Positions 62,811 through 64,000 of a DNA stretch of 64,000 nucleotides are shown here, one piece after another. The stretch covers positions 806,001 to 870,000 of the forward strand of contig CBDCLU010000002.1 in assembly GCA_965218765.1 (NCBI GenBank), in the 5' to 3' direction. The stretch is from JBBPYC01 sp965218765 (lineage in GTDB: Bacteria > Pseudomonadota > Gammaproteobacteria > Burkholderiales > Burkholderiaceae_C). A program made the translations under genes and the position numbers. How positions within the stretch are numbered: the first letter of the stretch is position 1; the number at the start of each line of letters is the position of its first letter. The notes beneath the pieces were generated by a model that was not told where the DNA came from, did no database searches, and saw nothing but the letters and a program-made list of their open reading frames with translations.

Positions 62811-64000
62811 TTATTCGACGCTGGCGTTCAGGAAGCGGAACCGGATATCGCCCGGCACCGCCAGATCCTTCACGCGCTTATTCACGCCGACGATCGTATC
62901 GAGGCTGTACATCGGCATGTCGAGCGCCTGGTCCGCCACGTAGGCCGCCACCTCGCGCAGGGTTTTGCGGCGCACTTCCACGTCGTAGGTCTGGCGTTGC
63001 GATTCGAGCAGTGCGTCGAGCTTGTCGTCTTTGAGCACCGGGTTCCACTTCTGGCCCGAGTGATAGAGCAGATACGCGGTGTTGTCGAAATCGTAGGTCC
63101 AGCCGCCCCAGTTGAACTGAAACAGGTCGCCGACTTTCCAGCCCGGGATGATGTCGTTGATCAGCACCGCCGTCTCGTACGGCTTGATGGTCGCGCGCAC
63201 GCCGACGCCCTGCAGGTAGGCAGCGACCGCCTGCGCCACTTCGCCGAACGTGCTCTCGTTACCGCGCACGTCGATCTGCACTTGCGCGCCGGGCTTGACA
63301 CCGGCCTTCTCGAGTATCTTCTTCGCACCGGCCGGATCGAATGGCAGCGGCTTCAACGCCGGGTCGTAGCCGAACGACAGCGCACCCTGGAAGCTCGCAA
63401 TCGTTTTGGCATGTCCCATCAGGATCTGCTTGACGATCGCTTCGCGATCCACCGCCATGATCATCGCGCGCCGCACCTCGCGATCCTTCGTGATGCCGGT
63501 GTTTGCGTTGAAGCGCAACGTGATCGCGACCGGGCCTGGCGTGGAGACGATCTTCGCGTTGTCCGACTTGTCGATCGTGTCGATCAGGCTCAGCGGGATC
63601 AACGTGGCGACATCGACCCGGCCTGCCTGCAGCTCGGCCGCCTGTGTCGCGGGTTCGGCAATGAAGCGGTACATCACTTCGTCGAGCTTCGGCTTGCCGC
63701 CCCAGTACGTATCGTTTCGCGCCAGCGTCAGGCTGATCTTCGGCTTGTAGTCGTTGAACTTGAATGGGCCGGTGCCGACCGGGTGGGTGTTGAAGTGGTC
63801 CTCGCCCTTTTCCTGGATGTATTTCGGCGGCACGATCATCGCGCCGTAGCCGGCCAGCTTGGTGAAGATGACCGGGTCCGGCTGCTTCATCTCAAAGTCG
63901 ACGGTCGCGTCATCGACCACCACCACCTTGTCGATCGACGTGTAGTTGGAGCGCTGCGGCCCTTTGCTGCCCTCGGCGCCCAGCAGGCGGTCGAACGTGT
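62811..64000 (-). CDS. Peptide ABC transporter substrate-binding protein (family 5), 5' partial
   Basis: Extracellular solute-binding protein of family 5 (SBP_bac_5). The frame is open to the window end, so the signal peptide is missing and about 396 residues are visible. The family patterns THPVGTGPFKFNDYKPK, RFNANTGITKDREVRRA and FDPAGAKKILEKAGVKPG are present. It is the receptor of the DppBC importer encoded next on the minus strand. Confidence 0.92.
   Translation of the reverse strand, partial: TFDRLLGAEGSKGPQRSNYTSIDKVVVVDDATVDFEMKQPDPVIFTKLAGYGAMIVPPKYIQEKGEDHFNTHPVGTGPFKFNDYKPKISLTLARNDTYWGGKPKLDEVMYRFIAEPATQAAELQAGRVDVATLIPLSLIDTIDKSDNAKIVSTPGPVAITLRFNANTGITKDREVRRAMIMAVDREAIVKQILMGHAKTIASFQGALSFGYDPALKPLPFDPAGAKKILEKAGVKPGAQVQIDVRGNESTFGEVAQAVAAYLQGVGVRATIKPYETAVLINDIIPGWKVGDLFQFNWGGWTYDFDNTAYLLYHSGQKWNPVLKDDKLDALLESQRQTYDVEVRRKTLREVAAYVADQALDMPMYSLDTIVGVNKRVKDLAVPGDIRFRFLNASVE

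Noticed and set aside
1..64000. tRNA genes, CRISPR arrays, prophage or integrase genes
   Set aside because: None was seen on either strand; the apparent accessory content is limited to the BrnTA pair and the dispersed repeats.

Overview
The window is a GC-rich, densely coded chromosomal stretch from a betaproteobacterium of the order Burkholderiales, most likely a member of Comamonadaceae or a close relative. Pointers are the gene order hda / HAD phosphatase / pcnB / folK divergent from purM, the DUF3579 gene beside argD, a PrsT/PrsR/PrsK sugar-polymer regulatory module, the loop-extended DinB, and two dispersed repeat families that from memory resemble ones common in that family. No rRNA, tRNA, CRISPR array, prophage or intact insertion sequence was seen.

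Region by region. (1) Bases 1-11.4 kb (+): a uracil/pyrimidine use locus. It holds a URC1-type GTP-cyclohydrolase-II homologue (5' end cut off), URC4 (DUF1688), uracil phosphoribosyltransferase, a BMP-type binding protein, a lipoprotein nucleoside-cleaving enzyme, a two-domain ABC ATPase and two permeases. A frameshifted BrnT toxin with its BrnA antitoxin, a cytosine-deaminase-like amidohydrolase and a MAPEG membrane protein follow. (2) 11.4-15.1 kb: DinB, then a convergent lipoprotein alpha/beta hydrolase. (3) 15.1-20.3 kb (-): hda, HAD phosphatase, pcnB, folK, an enoyl-CoA hydratase and greB, with purM divergent. (4) 21.7-24.7 kb: murJ and a SirB1-like gene (-), rpsT (+). (5) 24.9-30.1 kb (-): a branched-chain amino-acid-type ABC importer (livGF, binding protein, livHM) and DUF3579. 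(6) 30.3-36.1 kb (+): argD, argF, kynB, kynU, kynA, pdxH. (7) 36.1-40.5 kb: terC, algR/algZ (-), argH (+). (8) 40.6-49.2 kb (-): an exosortase-associated polysaccharide module: glycosylphosphotransferase, prsK, prsR, prsT and a trypsin-like protease. (9) 50.1-54.7 kb (-): a malonyl-CoA-synthetase-like ligase with a TRAP transporter. (10) 55.0-59.2 kb (+): aconitase and a flavin monooxygenase. (11) 59.2-64.0 kb (-): a peptide ABC importer (binding protein cut by the window end) with an M14-type carboxypeptidase.

How the genes fit together. The first 11 kb read as one programme: import of a nucleoside or nucleobase, release of the base by a surface-anchored nucleosidase, deamination of cytosine to uracil, conversion to UMP by Upp, and ring breakdown through the URC1/URC4 route. 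The kyn genes degrade tryptophan to anthranilate plus alanine, and pdxH next door supplies the PLP that KynU needs. The TRAP/ligase group probably imports and activates malonate or a related dicarboxylate.

The most interesting non-gene signals are two repeat families. One is a roughly 100-bp element that begins exactly at the TAG stop codon of two unrelated genes. The other is a roughly 50-bp element with degenerate copies both between genes and inside coding frames (urc4, the HAD phosphatase, acnA).
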